A stretch of 64,000 bases of DNA from Roseinatronobacter monicus. Lineage in GTDB: Bacteria > Pseudomonadota > Alphaproteobacteria > Rhodobacterales > Rhodobacteraceae. The stretch spans positions 2,599,001 to 2,663,000 of the forward strand of contig NZ_VFPT01000001.1 of the NCBI RefSeq assembly GCF_006716865.1. The letters run 5' to 3'. Position 1 is the first letter of the stretch, and each line of letters starts with the position of its first letter. Under the pieces are notes generated by a model. That model did not search any database. It was not told where the DNA came from and was given only the letters and a program-made list of their open reading frames with translations. Of this stretch, positions 54,941 to 63,136 are shown in pieces. The position numbers were made by a program, and so were the translations under genes.

Positions 54941-55133
54941 CGCTCTCCTTGGTCTCGATCGCGCTGCGGATCTGGCGCAGCGCCATCCGCCCCAACAGTG
55001 CGATGGCCTCCTGCCGTCGATCCAACGGCAGCATCTGAAATTCTGGAACTGACGGTACTTCGCTCATCGCGTGATCCCATCCAGCGTGCGAGCGCGCGAA
55101 GCGCTTCAAATCCGATTCTGGGGGGATCATCAT
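54819..55133 (-). CDS. Small hypothetical protein upstream of the recombinase
   Basis: 104 residues; the first 70 look structured (FQMLPLDRRQEAIALLGRMA, LRQIRSAIETKES). It overlaps the recombinase start by 122 bases in another frame. Position directly ahead of the recombinase suggests a directionality or regulatory factor, but I recognise no family. A shorter gene ending near 54940 is possible. Confidence 0.45.
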   Translation of the reverse strand: MMIPPESDLKRFARSHAGWDHAMSEVPSVPEFQMLPLDRRQEAIALLGRMALRQIRSAIETKESDDDVRIDHGPARPEFTRESLRTASRSPSDRLYSPINAAAG

Positions 55134-55167
55134 GCTCTGTCAAGTTATAAGAGGCAGGCTCTATGGT

Positions 55168-55174
55168 ATATCGA
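55168..55174. repeat. Right core repeat of the nested recombinase element
   Basis: ATATCGA, partner of 52754-52760. Confidence 0.82.
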
Positions 55175-55472
55175 GCGCGGCTTTCGCGTGTTGAAATCCG
55201 ACATCGAGATCGCGCCGGTCCATCACCGGCTGCCAGACCGTATCCGCGCCCATGCGCTGATCTGCTTTCTGGCCCTCACCCTGCACCGGGTCATGCGCAT
55301 GCGCCTGAAGGCCAAAGGCCATCACGCAAGCCCTCAGCTCGCCCTCGACATCCTGTCGCGCATTCACAAACACACGGCATACGCTGGAAGCCGCAGCTTC
55401 CACGGAATAAGCAAAACCACACCGGAGCAACTGGACCTCTTCGAAACACTCAACCTGCCAAAGCCAGCCTGA
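55175..55472 (+). pseudogene. IS1634-family transposase, C-terminal part
   Basis: The last ~99 residues, starting within the E-R-G-F-R-x-L-K block that carries the catalytic Glu, then IEIAPVHHRLPDRIRAHALI. The codon for that Glu (GAG) is split by the nested element. The frame is open upstream to 55071 but that stretch belongs to the nested element. Confidence 0.9.
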
Positions 55473-55491
55473 CAACCCTCGTGTTGTAACA

Positions 55492-55817
55492 TTTTTGGCC
55501 ATTCAGCCTAAATGAAATCAAACACTTATCGATTTTGTTGATGAACTTGGGATAACAGGGGTATCAACGCCGATACTGCCGCCACCCTGCGACTGAACCC
55601 ACGGGTCAATGATCGTTGTAGGGCGCTGATAATCAAGGTAACCGGTAATGGTTCCTTTGTCACAACAGGGCGCATCAGAATGGTTTCCACTATCCAAGTG
55701 GCGGATGGCTTCAAGCATGATCCCAGTGTCTTCGCTAAATTTTAATTTTCCAGGCCATATATCGTCGTCGCTATGTTGATTCCTAATAGCAAACCATTCT
55801 TCAAATCCTTCCAACAT
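55492..55817 (-). pseudogene. ApeA-like gene, fragment 1 (N-terminus)
   Basis: ATG at 55817. The start MLEGFEEWFAIRN and KLKFSEDTGIMLEAI match the usual beginning of ApeA-type proteins (a G-K/T-L-x-F-s-x-x-x-G-I-x-L-E block). The frame stops at 55518, 26 bases before the IS1634 end. Another frame (KFINKIDKCLISFRLNGQK) looks more natural up to the IS boundary, so a frameshift has probably accumulated. Confidence 0.6.
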
Positions 55818-55960
55818 AGACGCATGCTCCCAGCTTCATCCATCGACCGCGAGAAAATAGGTAGTGTCTTTCGGTTGACTTAGCAAACATCGCTCCTGTG
55901 CGAATAGCCAATGTTGAAGTTTCACCACGTCGCAGCCGCAGCGACTGTCCGCTCCGTCCG
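55818..55960. other. Short non-coding stretch upstream of the ApeA-like gene
   Basis: 143 bp between the broken HEPN gene and IS1182. No gene recognised; it probably holds the promoter of the ApeA-like gene. It ends in TCCG, repeated on the other side of IS1182. Confidence 0.5.
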
Positions 55961-57649
55961 GAGGGTGTGTGAAAACTCGACTATTTTTGGAAAAACCGGT
56001 CGTTCTCGCCGTATGGGCGTGTTTTTAGTCGTGCGAAGTATTTGGTCCGTCTCGGGGGGCCACGAGGGCGGCGGGAGCATCTGAGGATGGTTTCTGTGTT
56101 TTCGGGAGCGGATTTTGAGCAATCAAGGCCATTTACGCCTTCATCGCCGCGATCATCGCCGGAATGCCCATGATGTTCATGACACGGGTCATGTTATAGG
56201 CCAGCACATGCAGCGCCATTTCCGTCGCCACCTTTTTCAGGGTCCGCATTTTGAAATGCGTGGCACCCATCCATGATTTAATCGTGCCGTAGGGGTGCTC
56301 TACCGTCATGCTTCGGACAGCCAATTGGCCTGGGTCGGCATCCAGCCGCGCCTGAACGCGCTCAAGGACAGCCTCGTGTTCCCACCGGCGCACGCGGCGT
56401 TCCTTGCCGGTCGTGCATTTGTCCTTGATGACGCAATCAGCACATGCGCCCGACCAGTATGATCTGATGGCTTTGTCGTCTTGTTGACTGGTAAATCTGT
56501 AAATCAAATCCTCGCCCGCTGGGCAGATGTAGACATCCTTTGCGGCGTCATACGCGAAGTCTGCCTTGTCAAACTGGCCGCGCGCACCGGAATTTGATGT
56601 CATGGGTTTAGGAACGACAACCGAGATGCCAGCCTCTTCGCTGACGACGATTTCCTCCCCCTTGTAGTAGCCTTTGTCCGCGATTGCCGTGAGTTGATCT
56701 GTCGTCATTTCATCGCCCGCGGCTACCGCCATCATCGATAAAGCGTCCCGATCAAACCCAAGCATGGTGACTTCATGTGCGACGATCAGATGGTGATCGG
56801 CTTCGACAGCGGTCTGAACATTGTAGCCGACAATGCGCGGCATGCGCGCTGTTGTTGCCATTGATCTGGCGTCAGGGTCGCTGAGCGAGACCTGGCTTTC
56901 ACCAGTCTCATCCATGCGCTGTTCAATTGATCGGTAGCGGACCGCCTCTTTTTTCAGATGTTCCAGCTTTCTCAGGGTGCGTTCCATGCGGGCCTCTGGC
57001 AGCACAGTGCCCGTCTGCTCAAACACCGCATCAGCACGATCCAACTCGCCCAGATAACGCTCGATTGCTTTATCAATCTCATCGAGCTTCTGGCGCAGCT
57101 TGCCGCGCGTGTAATTCTTGGCCTTGGAGTTCAGCGCTTTAAAGCGGCTGCCATCAATCGCAACAACATCGCCGTCGAGCAAACCCATGTTGCGGCATAG
57201 GGCGACAAATTGCTGGCAGGTTTTGCGGATCGCAGGCCCGTTATCCTTACGAAAATCAGCAATCGTCTTGAAATCCGGCTTCAACCGACCGGTCAGCCAA
57301 ATGAGTTCCAGGTTACGACCGCATTCTCGTTCCAGCCGCCGTGATGACTGGATCTGGTTCAAATACCCGTAGAGATAAATCCGCAGCAACAGCCCAGGAT
57401 GATAGCCTGGCCGACCGGTCGGCGATGGCTGCACAGTGAAGCCAAGCATCGCGAGATCAAGCATGTCGAGAAAGGCATCAATGGCGCGGACCGGGCTGTT
57501 CTCATCAACATAATCGTCCAGATGTTCAGGCAGCAACATCGTCTGCTGGCGGTCCAAACCTTCGATAAATCCCGCCATGACATACCCTCGCTTCAGATGT
57601 AGAGAGCATACCACAATTCACAAAAAGAGGCGAGTTTTCACACACCCTC
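55961..57649 (-). mobile_element. IS1182-family insertion sequence
   Basis: 1689 bp with 29-bp inverted repeats (55961-55989 and 57621-57649, 27 of 29 identical) that begin GAGGGTGTGTGAAAACTCG. It is flanked by a 4-bp direct repeat TCCG (55957-55960 and 57650-57653). One full-length transposase gene. Confidence 0.92.
56133..57578 (-). CDS. IS1182-family transposase
   Basis: 481 residues. N-terminal DUF772-like helix-turn-helix (PGLLLRIYLYGYLNQIQSSR), DDE domain with VAIDGSRFKA, TAIADKGYYKGEEI and the late VRSMTVEHPYGTIKSWMG. I chose ATG 57578 (MAGFIEGLDRQQ). No internal stops, so probably active. Confidence 0.94.
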   Translation of the reverse strand: MAGFIEGLDRQQTMLLPEHLDDYVDENSPVRAIDAFLDMLDLAMLGFTVQPSPTGRPGYHPGLLLRIYLYGYLNQIQSSRRLERECGRNLELIWLTGRLKPDFKTIADFRKDNGPAIRKTCQQFVALCRNMGLLDGDVVAIDGSRFKALNSKAKNYTRGKLRQKLDEIDKAIERYLGELDRADAVFEQTGTVLPEARMERTLRKLEHLKKEAVRYRSIEQRMDETGESQVSLSDPDARSMATTARMPRIVGYNVQTAVEADHHLIVAHEVTMLGFDRDALSMMAVAAGDEMTTDQLTAIADKGYYKGEEIVVSEEAGISVVVPKPMTSNSGARGQFDKADFAYDAAKDVYICPAGEDLIYRFTSQQDDKAIRSYWSGACADCVIKDKCTTGKERRVRRWEHEAVLERVQARLDADPGQLAVRSMTVEHPYGTIKSWMGATHFKMRTLKKVATEMALHVLAYNMTRVMNIMGIPAMIAAMKA

Positions 57650-58026
57650 TCCGCACAGCTGCCACTCGGCTGTGGACCGGCGTGCCGCACCGCCGCAAGT
57701 CGCCTTCGATCCCATTGCGGACTGTCCCCAAGCGCGGAATCAAGGGCGTCAGCCCGCCGCGCATCGCCGGGCCGCCCACGGGCACGGCGATTTGGCTGCC
57801 ACCAGCACAACGCTCTGATCTCTCTCGGATGTGGCTGGCATAAAGTGCTTTAACTTCAATTGCGGATCGCCGCACCGCGGCCCGACGCTGCGCGGCTTTG
57901 CACCCGGAAACGCAATGCCTGCAAATCCCGCATAGCTGCCCCGCGCTCAAACCCGAAACCCCGCCAGCATATCACGATGTGGCGGGGCTAAGGTTTGGCG
58001 GGATCACCCAGCGGCAGCAGGCCAGA
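57650..58026. other. Intergenic region between IS1182 and the cytochrome gene
   Basis: 377 bp. Open frames here have arginine-rich composition and no recognisable domain, so I see no gene. It holds one hairpin (57959-57987) near the cytochrome stop. Confidence 0.6.
57959..57987 (-). terminator. Hairpin downstream of the cytochrome c gene
   Basis: 8-bp perfect stem CCCCGCCA (57959-57966) with TGGCGGGG (57980-57987), 13-base loop. On the minus strand it is followed by TTTCGGGTTT. Likely terminator of the cytochrome gene. Confidence 0.55.
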
Positions 58027-58998
58027 TCAGTCGGCGCTGGCGTTCAGGAAGCCCAGCACGTCGATGCGGTCTTGCTCGTTGCGCAGCCCGCGAAAGGCCA
58101 TCTGGTTGCCGGGGATATAGGTGTCGGGGTTTTCCAGCCATGCCAGAAGCGACTCGACCGTCCACACCCCGTCATGGTCCGACAATGCGTTCGAGTAGCG
58201 CCAGCCCTCGGCCACGCCGACCTCGCGCCCGATGATATTCACCAGATGCGGGCCGCCACGGTTTTGCTCGGCGTCATGCACGTGGCAGGCCCGGCATTGG
58301 CGCCACACGCTTTCACCGTTGGAAATATCGGCATCGGCGAGCAGGACCAGCGCGTCATCATCGGTTGCCGCTGCGGCGGTTGTGTCTGCGGGCGCGTCTT
58401 CGGGGGTTGTTTCGGCGAGGTCTGTCTCTGCCGCCTGCTCGGTCGCGTCGTCGGCGGCCATGTCTTCGGCGGCCATGTCTTGTGTCGCATCCTCGGTCGC
58501 GTCTTCGGCCAGTTCAGGCTCTGCCACGCTCTCGGTAGTTTCTTCGGCGGCCATGTCCTGCGTGGCATCCTCGGCGGGGTCGGCTTCGGCGACCTCTGGC
58601 TCTGCCGCGTCTTCGGTCGCGTCTTCGGCAGCGGTGTCTTGTTGCGTGGCGTCTTCGGCCAGTTCAGGCTCTGCGGCGGCGTCTGTGGTATCGGCCTCGG
58701 CCAATTCGGTCGCGGTGTCGTCTGTAGTGTCGTCTGTGGTTTCGGCGACAGCGACGTCGCGTGCGGAGGCGGCGGCTTCACTCGCAAGGTCGCGCGGGAC
58801 GCGGTAGACAGAGGGGACAGTGGCCGAGACGGTTTCTTCGGCGGGCGGGTTTGCACGGGCCGCGATTGCGCGCTCGCGCGCGCCGAACGCATCCACCAGC
58901 ACGATCAGGACCAGCAAGGCGGTGCCGCCAAGCACCATGAACCGCACCGCGCGATCCCCCGGCGCTCTCTTCCGAAGCTCTTTCAACCAATCGTCCAT
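58027..58998 (-). CDS. Membrane-anchored c-type cytochrome with a long acidic repeat linker
   Basis: 323 residues. One N-terminal membrane helix (about 19-38) anchors the protein. Residues ~80-215 are a low-complexity Ala/Glu/Asp/Thr linker with degenerate repeats of EPELAEDAT and EDATQDMAAE. Residues ~220-323 form a class I cytochrome c with heme motif CRACH (235-239) and probable axial Met300 in GNQMAF. The layout is like the membrane-tethered electron carrier cytochrome cy (CycM), which shuttles between the bc1 complex and oxidases. GGAGAGGG precedes ATG 58998. Confidence 0.9.
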   Translation of the reverse strand: MDDWLKELRKRAPGDRAVRFMVLGGTALLVLIVLVDAFGARERAIAARANPPAEETVSATVPSVYRVPRDLASEAAASARDVAVAETTDDTTDDTATELAEADTTDAAAEPELAEDATQQDTAAEDATEDAAEPEVAEADPAEDATQDMAAEETTESVAEPELAEDATEDATQDMAAEDMAADDATEQAAETDLAETTPEDAPADTTAAAATDDDALVLLADADISNGESVWRQCRACHVHDAEQNRGGPHLVNIIGREVGVAEGWRYSNALSDHDGVWTVESLLAWLENPDTYIPGNQMAFRGLRNEQDRIDVLGFLNASAD

Positions 58999-59129
58999 AT
59001 CGCCCTCTCCGCAAGTAACTGGTGCATCTCGCACCCTTTAACGCCGAGATGTAGCGCGGTGTTGGATTTTTCCACATCTCTGCGCGCGTAATCGGCAGAT
59101 TATCGCCACTGGCCGCGGATGCGGGCCGG

Positions 59130-60026
59130 TCAGCCCAAGGAGAAGCGCCGCGCCTCGGCCAGCAGGGCGGCCAGAACCGGGGTGTGCGGCTCTCGCCACG
59201 GGGCGATCAGGCCGACCTGTTTGGCCCCGCCCTCGCCCTGAAGCGGCACGGCGCACAGATCGGGGGTGGCGGCGAAGAGGGCGGCGGTGTGGGCGTTCAC
59301 CACACTGACCCAAGGACCGGCCTGCACATGGGCGACCAGCGCCACGACGGAATTGGATTCCAGTTGCGGGGCCACCGGCACCTCGGCGCGGGCCAGTTCA
59401 TTGTTGATGATGCGGCGGTTTTGCATGTCTTGGGTCAGCAGGCACAGGGGAAGTGCTGCCAGTTCGGCCCAGTCAAGGGCGGTGCGCGTGGCAAGCGCAT
59501 GGTCGGTGCGCATCAGCAGCAGGTATTTCTCGGAATACAGTGGCTCTGTCACCACGCGGCCCAAGGGTTCATTGTCGAGATATGACACACCTGCATCGAG
59601 TTGCAGATTGTCGATCTCGTGCAGGATCTCGATGGAGGAGCGCGAGAGGATTTCGATTTTCACATTCGGATGGCGGCGCAGATAGGGGCCGGTCAGTTGC
59701 GCGATCATCGGCAGGGCGGTGGGCACGACGCCCAGACGCAGATTGCCCGACAGGCCATGACGGGCGGCGCGCATTTCTTCGCGCAGGGTGCGCGCGTCGC
59801 CGACAATGCGCCGCGCCCAGTCCAGCACGCGCGCCCCCTCGGGTGTCAGCCCTTCAAAGCGCGAGCCGCGCCAGACAAGCTGCACGCCCAGTTCGCCCTC
59901 CAACTGCTTGATGGCCGCCGAGAGCGAGGGTTGGGTGACACCGCAGCGCTCTGCCGCGCGGCCAAAATGGCGCTCGGTGGCAAGGGCGATGAACATTTCC
60001 AGACGGTCCAGCATGATAGGGTTCAT
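59130..60026 (-). CDS. LysR family transcriptional regulator
   Basis: 298 residues. DNA-binding domain MFIALATERHFGRAAERCG, VTQPSLSAAIKQLEGELGVQL, then the effector domain (LRLGVVPTALPMI, LDAGVSYLDN). Start at 60026 or 60014. It is divergent from the S49 peptidase gene by 86 bp. Its target is not evident. Confidence 0.9.
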   Translation of the reverse strand: MNPIMLDRLEMFIALATERHFGRAAERCGVTQPSLSAAIKQLEGELGVQLVWRGSRFEGLTPEGARVLDWARRIVGDARTLREEMRAARHGLSGNLRLGVVPTALPMIAQLTGPYLRRHPNVKIEILSRSSIEILHEIDNLQLDAGVSYLDNEPLGRVVTEPLYSEKYLLLMRTDHALATRTALDWAELAALPLCLLTQDMQNRRIINNELARAEVPVAPQLESNSVVALVAHVQAGPWVSVVNAHTAALFAATPDLCAVPLQGEGGAKQVGLIAPWREPHTPVLAALLAEARRFSLG

Positions 60027-60112
60027 TTGCACAGAGTGCGGGGATGGGTGCAAGGCTGCATTCTTCGCGCGGCCCCTTGTTGCGCCGCAACAATCGCCTT
60101 ACATGCTGCGCC

Positions 60113-60913
60113 ATGAACAAGATTTTTTCGTTTATCAAACGCAAACCGTCTGTCGCCGTCATCCGGCTGCAAGGCATGATCGCCACGGGCAGCAATCCGG
60201 GGCGGTTGAATGATGCCAGTCTGGCCCCGCTGGTCGAGATTGCTTTCCGGCGCGGCAAGCCCAAAGCGGTGGCATTGGTCATCAATTCGCCGGGTGGGAG
60301 CCCTGTGCAAAGCGCATTGATTGCTGCACGCATTCGCAGGTTGGCGGATGAGGTGAAGATTCCGGTCCATGCCTTTGTCGAAGATGTCGCGGCGTCGGGT
60401 GGCTATTGGCTGGCCACGGCGGCGGATGATATTCATGTCGATGGCAACTCGATCGTCGGCTCGATCGGGGTCATTTCGGCGGGGTTCGGGCTGCATGAAT
60501 TGCTGAACCGCTACGGCGTGGAACGGCGCGTCTATACTTCGGGCAAGTCAAAATCGCAGTTGGACCCGTTCAGCCCTGAAAACCCCGAAGATGTGGCGCG
60601 GCTGCGGGGCTTGCAGGATCAGGTGCATCAGAATTTCATCGCACAAGTGACAGAGCGGCGCGGTGCAAAACTGGTCGAGGATGACAGCCTGTTCACTGGC
60701 GAGTTCTGGCTGGGCGGGCGCGCAGTCGAATTGGGGCTGGCCGATGGTCTGGGCCATCTGGTGCCGATGATGCAGAACCGCTACGGCGAAAAAGTGCGCT
60801 TTCGCACCTATGGCATGCGCCGCCCGTTCCTGTCGCGTCTGGGGTTGTCGCTGCTGTCCGACACCATGGCGCTGGCTGAAGAACGTGCGCTGTATGCCCG
60901 GTTCGGAGTGTAG
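60113..60913 (+). CDS. S49 family serine peptidase (SppA/SohB-like)
   Basis: 266 residues. The catalytic Ser95 is in VAASGGYWLA and the general-base Lys147 in SGKSKSQLDPF, the Ser-Lys dyad of signal peptide peptidase A. There is no membrane helix; the protein has the single-domain, short form common in Rhodobacterales. It likely degrades peptides at the membrane or in the cytoplasm. It starts a four-gene co-directional cluster. Confidence 0.9.
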   Translation: MNKIFSFIKRKPSVAVIRLQGMIATGSNPGRLNDASLAPLVEIAFRRGKPKAVALVINSPGGSPVQSALIAARIRRLADEVKIPVHAFVEDVAASGGYWLATAADDIHVDGNSIVGSIGVISAGFGLHELLNRYGVERRVYTSGKSKSQLDPFSPENPEDVARLRGLQDQVHQNFIAQVTERRGAKLVEDDSLFTGEFWLGGRAVELGLADGLGHLVPMMQNRYGEKVRFRTYGMRRPFLSRLGLSLLSDTMALAEERALYARFGV

Positions 60914-60916
60914 CCC

Positions 60917-61108
60917 GTGATTATCAAGATCGTTGCCGCATTTCTGGTCTTTATGATTGTGATGGGCGCGATTCAGAAATTTTTGAACCCGAAACACAAG
61001 ACTCCCTTGGACAAATTGAGGTCCGCGAAACTTCCCCGTCCCCGTAAATGCACCCGCTGCGGCAAATATATGCTGCGCAGCGAAGCGTGTGATTGCAAGG
61101 AAAAGTAA
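60917..61108 (+). CDS. Small membrane protein with zinc-ribbon tail
   Basis: 63 residues starting with GTG, 3 bp after the peptidase stop. One N-terminal helix (VAAFLVFMIVMGAIQKFL), then a Cys-rich tail CTRCGKYML ... CDCKEK that could bind zinc. No function is known; coupling to the S49 peptidase suggests they work together. Confidence 0.7.
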   Translation: MIIKIVAAFLVFMIVMGAIQKFLNPKHKTPLDKLRSAKLPRPRKCTRCGKYMLRSEACDCKEK

Positions 61109-61111
61109 TAC

Positions 61112-62053
61112 ATGTTGATCGATCTTCTGCTGGTGGCAGGGGGGCTTGTCCTGCTTTTGGTTGCAGGCGATTTTCTGGTGCGCGGTGCCGTGAACCTGTC
61201 GCTGCGCTTGGGCATTCCGGCCTTTATGGTGGGGATGACCGTGGTGGCCTTCGGCACCTCTGCGCCCGAATTGCTGGTCTCGGTTCAGGCGGTTCTGGCC
61301 GGTGCCGGGGGGCTGGCGCTGGGCAATGTCGTCGGGTCAAACATTGCCAATATCCTGTTGGTCATGGGCGCACCTGCGCTGATCGCCCCGGTTCTGCTGG
61401 GCCGCGAAAACCTGCGCGATTACGGAATCATGATCGGGGCCACGCTGCTGTTCATGGCGCTGGCCTACACGGGTGTGATCGGGCTGTGGCAAGCCCTTGT
61501 GCTGCTGGCTGCCTTTGGCCTGTTCATGGCCGACAGCATCATCCGGGGCCGCAAGGCGCGCATCGCGGTGGAAGAGTTGGAGGGGGCCGACCCGAACCTG
61601 CGCGGGCCAAAGATCGGGGTTTATCTGGCGCTTGGGCTGATCGGCCTGCCAATCGGGGCACATATGCTGGTGTCAGGTGCTGTCGATATTGCCGAAACCT
61701 TGGGCGTGTCGGATGTGGTGATCGGGCTGACGATTGTGGCCATCGGCACCTCTCTGCCGGAACTGGCGACAACGCTTATGGCGGCGGTGCGGCGCGAAGG
61801 GGGGGTGGCGCTGGGCAATATTCTTGGCTCTAACCTGTTTAATCTGCTGCTGATCCTTGGGGTTGCAGGTGTGATCGGGCCGATGACCGTGCCGCCGGAA
61901 ATGTTGCGGCTGGACTTGTGGGTGATGCTGGGTGCGGCGCTGGTGCTCGCACCGTTCATCTGGACCGGCCGGCCCGTCGGGCGTATTTTCGGGGCTGCCT
62001 TGCTTTTGACTTATGGGGGCTATTTGTGGTTTCTGTTTCTTAACGGAGGGTAG
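61112..62053 (+). CDS. Calcium/sodium antiporter (CaCA superfamily, YrbG-like)
   Basis: 313 residues, about ten membrane helices in two inverted halves. Each half has an alpha-repeat: GTSAPELLVS with GNVVGSNIANIL, and GTSLPELATT with GNILGSNLFNLL. Exports Ca2+ in exchange for Na+ or H+. It starts 3 bp after the small zinc-ribbon gene. Confidence 0.93.
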   Translation: MLIDLLLVAGGLVLLLVAGDFLVRGAVNLSLRLGIPAFMVGMTVVAFGTSAPELLVSVQAVLAGAGGLALGNVVGSNIANILLVMGAPALIAPVLLGRENLRDYGIMIGATLLFMALAYTGVIGLWQALVLLAAFGLFMADSIIRGRKARIAVEELEGADPNLRGPKIGVYLALGLIGLPIGAHMLVSGAVDIAETLGVSDVVIGLTIVAIGTSLPELATTLMAAVRREGGVALGNILGSNLFNLLLILGVAGVIGPMTVPPEMLRLDLWVMLGAALVLAPFIWTGRPVGRIFGAALLLTYGGYLWFLFLNGG

Positions 62054-62056
62054 GGT

Positions 62057-62845
62057 TTGGGCAAGGCATTGGTCACGGGTGCCGCGCATCGGCTGGGGCG
62101 TGCGATGGCGCTATATCTGGCCAAACGCGGGCATGATGTTGCGATTCATTACGCCACATCGGCACAAGCGGCAGAAGACCTGGCCCATGAGATAGAGGGG
62201 ATGGGGCGCCGGGCCGTGTGCCTGCGCGCCGACCTGCTGCAAGAGGCAGCACTTGCGCCGCTGGTGCCAGAGGCGGGCCGTGCCCTTGGCGGGCCGCTGA
62301 CGCTGCTGGTGAACAACGCCTCGATCTTTGAAGAGGATACGCTTGCCACCGCAACGCTTGAGAGCTGGGACCGGCACATGATGTCAAACCTGCGCGCGCC
62401 GTTTGTGCTGAGCCAAGCCTTCGCCGCGCAATGCCCCGCGCCGCAGATGGACGCAGAAGGCGAGCCGGTGGCGCAGGGGCTGGTTGTGAACATGATTGAC
62501 CAAAAAGTGCGCAAGCTGACGCCGCAGCATATGAGCTATTCAATTGCCAAGATGGGGCTATGGGCCTTTACCCGCATGGCAGCACAAGAATTGGGGCCTG
62601 CGATCCGGGTCAATGCCATCGGCCCCGGCCCGACCTTGCAGGCAGCGGATCAGCCGCGTGATGCGTATCTGCGCAGCCGCGAGGCGACCGTTCTGGGGCG
62701 CGGTGCGAACCCCGCCGACATTACAGCTGCACTTGGCTTTTTCCTTGATGCCCCGGCGGTTACAGGGCAGATTTTATGTGTCGATGGGGGCGAGCATCTG
62801 ATCTGGAAATCGGCGGAAAGTGCAGGCACAGAGCCGCGTTTCTGA
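62057..62845 (+). CDS. Pteridine-reductase-like SDR (FolM-like)
   Basis: 262 residues starting with TTG 62057 after GGAGGG. The cofactor motif is TGAAHRLG, with Arg in place of the usual Gly. That is the signature of PTR1/FolM pterin reductases. Catalytic YSIAK is present and the C-terminus has TGQILCVDGGEH. It could reduce dihydromonapterin or dihydrofolate, but substrate is inference. Confidence 0.83.
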   Translation: MGKALVTGAAHRLGRAMALYLAKRGHDVAIHYATSAQAAEDLAHEIEGMGRRAVCLRADLLQEAALAPLVPEAGRALGGPLTLLVNNASIFEEDTLATATLESWDRHMMSNLRAPFVLSQAFAAQCPAPQMDAEGEPVAQGLVVNMIDQKVRKLTPQHMSYSIAKMGLWAFTRMAAQELGPAIRVNAIGPGPTLQAADQPRDAYLRSREATVLGRGANPADITAALGFFLDAPAVTGQILCVDGGEHLIWKSAESAGTEPRF

Positions 62846-63136
62846 CCCGATGCGCCCCAAGTTGTGCACTGTTCACAGTCCTGTCACAAGATTGAGATAA
62901 AAACATCATGATTTTCATAGGCTTGCGAATTGCAAAAATAATATCGCTTGATTTCATGTGCTTAACATATTGCCTTTTTTTTAGGCATTTCTGGAATTAG
63001 CCGTTGAATCAAGGGAAAAACGCTGCAATCCAGAATTTCCCCACAGAGATATCCACAGGTTCAGTGGACAGGATTCAGGTTGTAGCACGGGTGAAAACAT
63101 TGCAGAGCGCCGCAGAATCACGCAAGACCGAAGGTA
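62846..63136. other. AT-rich intergenic region before uvrC
   Basis: 291 bp, clearly more AT-rich than its surroundings, with runs such as GCAAAAATAATATCG and CCTTTTTTTTAGG. It probably contains the uvrC promoter. No gene seen. Confidence 0.55.

Larger units (their letters stand above)
52761..55174 (-). mobile_element. Serine-recombinase element nested in the IS1634 transposase
   Basis: 2414 bp bounded by direct repeats of ATATCGA. It holds a large serine recombinase (with a C-terminal helix-turn-helix part in another frame) and a small upstream gene. There is no cargo. Its removal rebuilds codons GAT ATC GAG CGC GGC and an intact transposase. Near the ends inside the element are direct near-repeats CTCTCAAGTGATAAG (52780-52794) and CTGTCAAGTTATAAG (55137-55151), 13 of 15 identical, which may be recombinase binding sites. 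Confidence 0.85.
51343..55491 (+). mobile_element. IS1634-family (IS4-like) element, interrupted by a nested recombinase element
   Basis: Ends share TGTTGTAACACG (51343-51354) and, in reverse complement, TGTTACAACACG (55480-55491), 10 of 12 identical. Without the nested 2414-bp element the IS would be 1735 bp. I found no clear target duplication. It is inserted in the ApeA-like gene. Confidence 0.75.

Noticed and set aside
55071..55472. Separate 133-codon gene
   Set aside because: Only the part from 55175 is coding; it is the C-terminal piece of the IS1634 transposase, and the first part lies in the nested element.
51338..55496. Target-site duplication for the IS1634 element
   Set aside because: AGTTG and TTTTT do not match; no convincing 5-6 bp duplication could be placed.
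57618..57950. 110-codon minus-strand open frame after IS1182
   Set aside because: Arg-rich with no domain; it starts in non-coding DNA and runs into the IS repeat.
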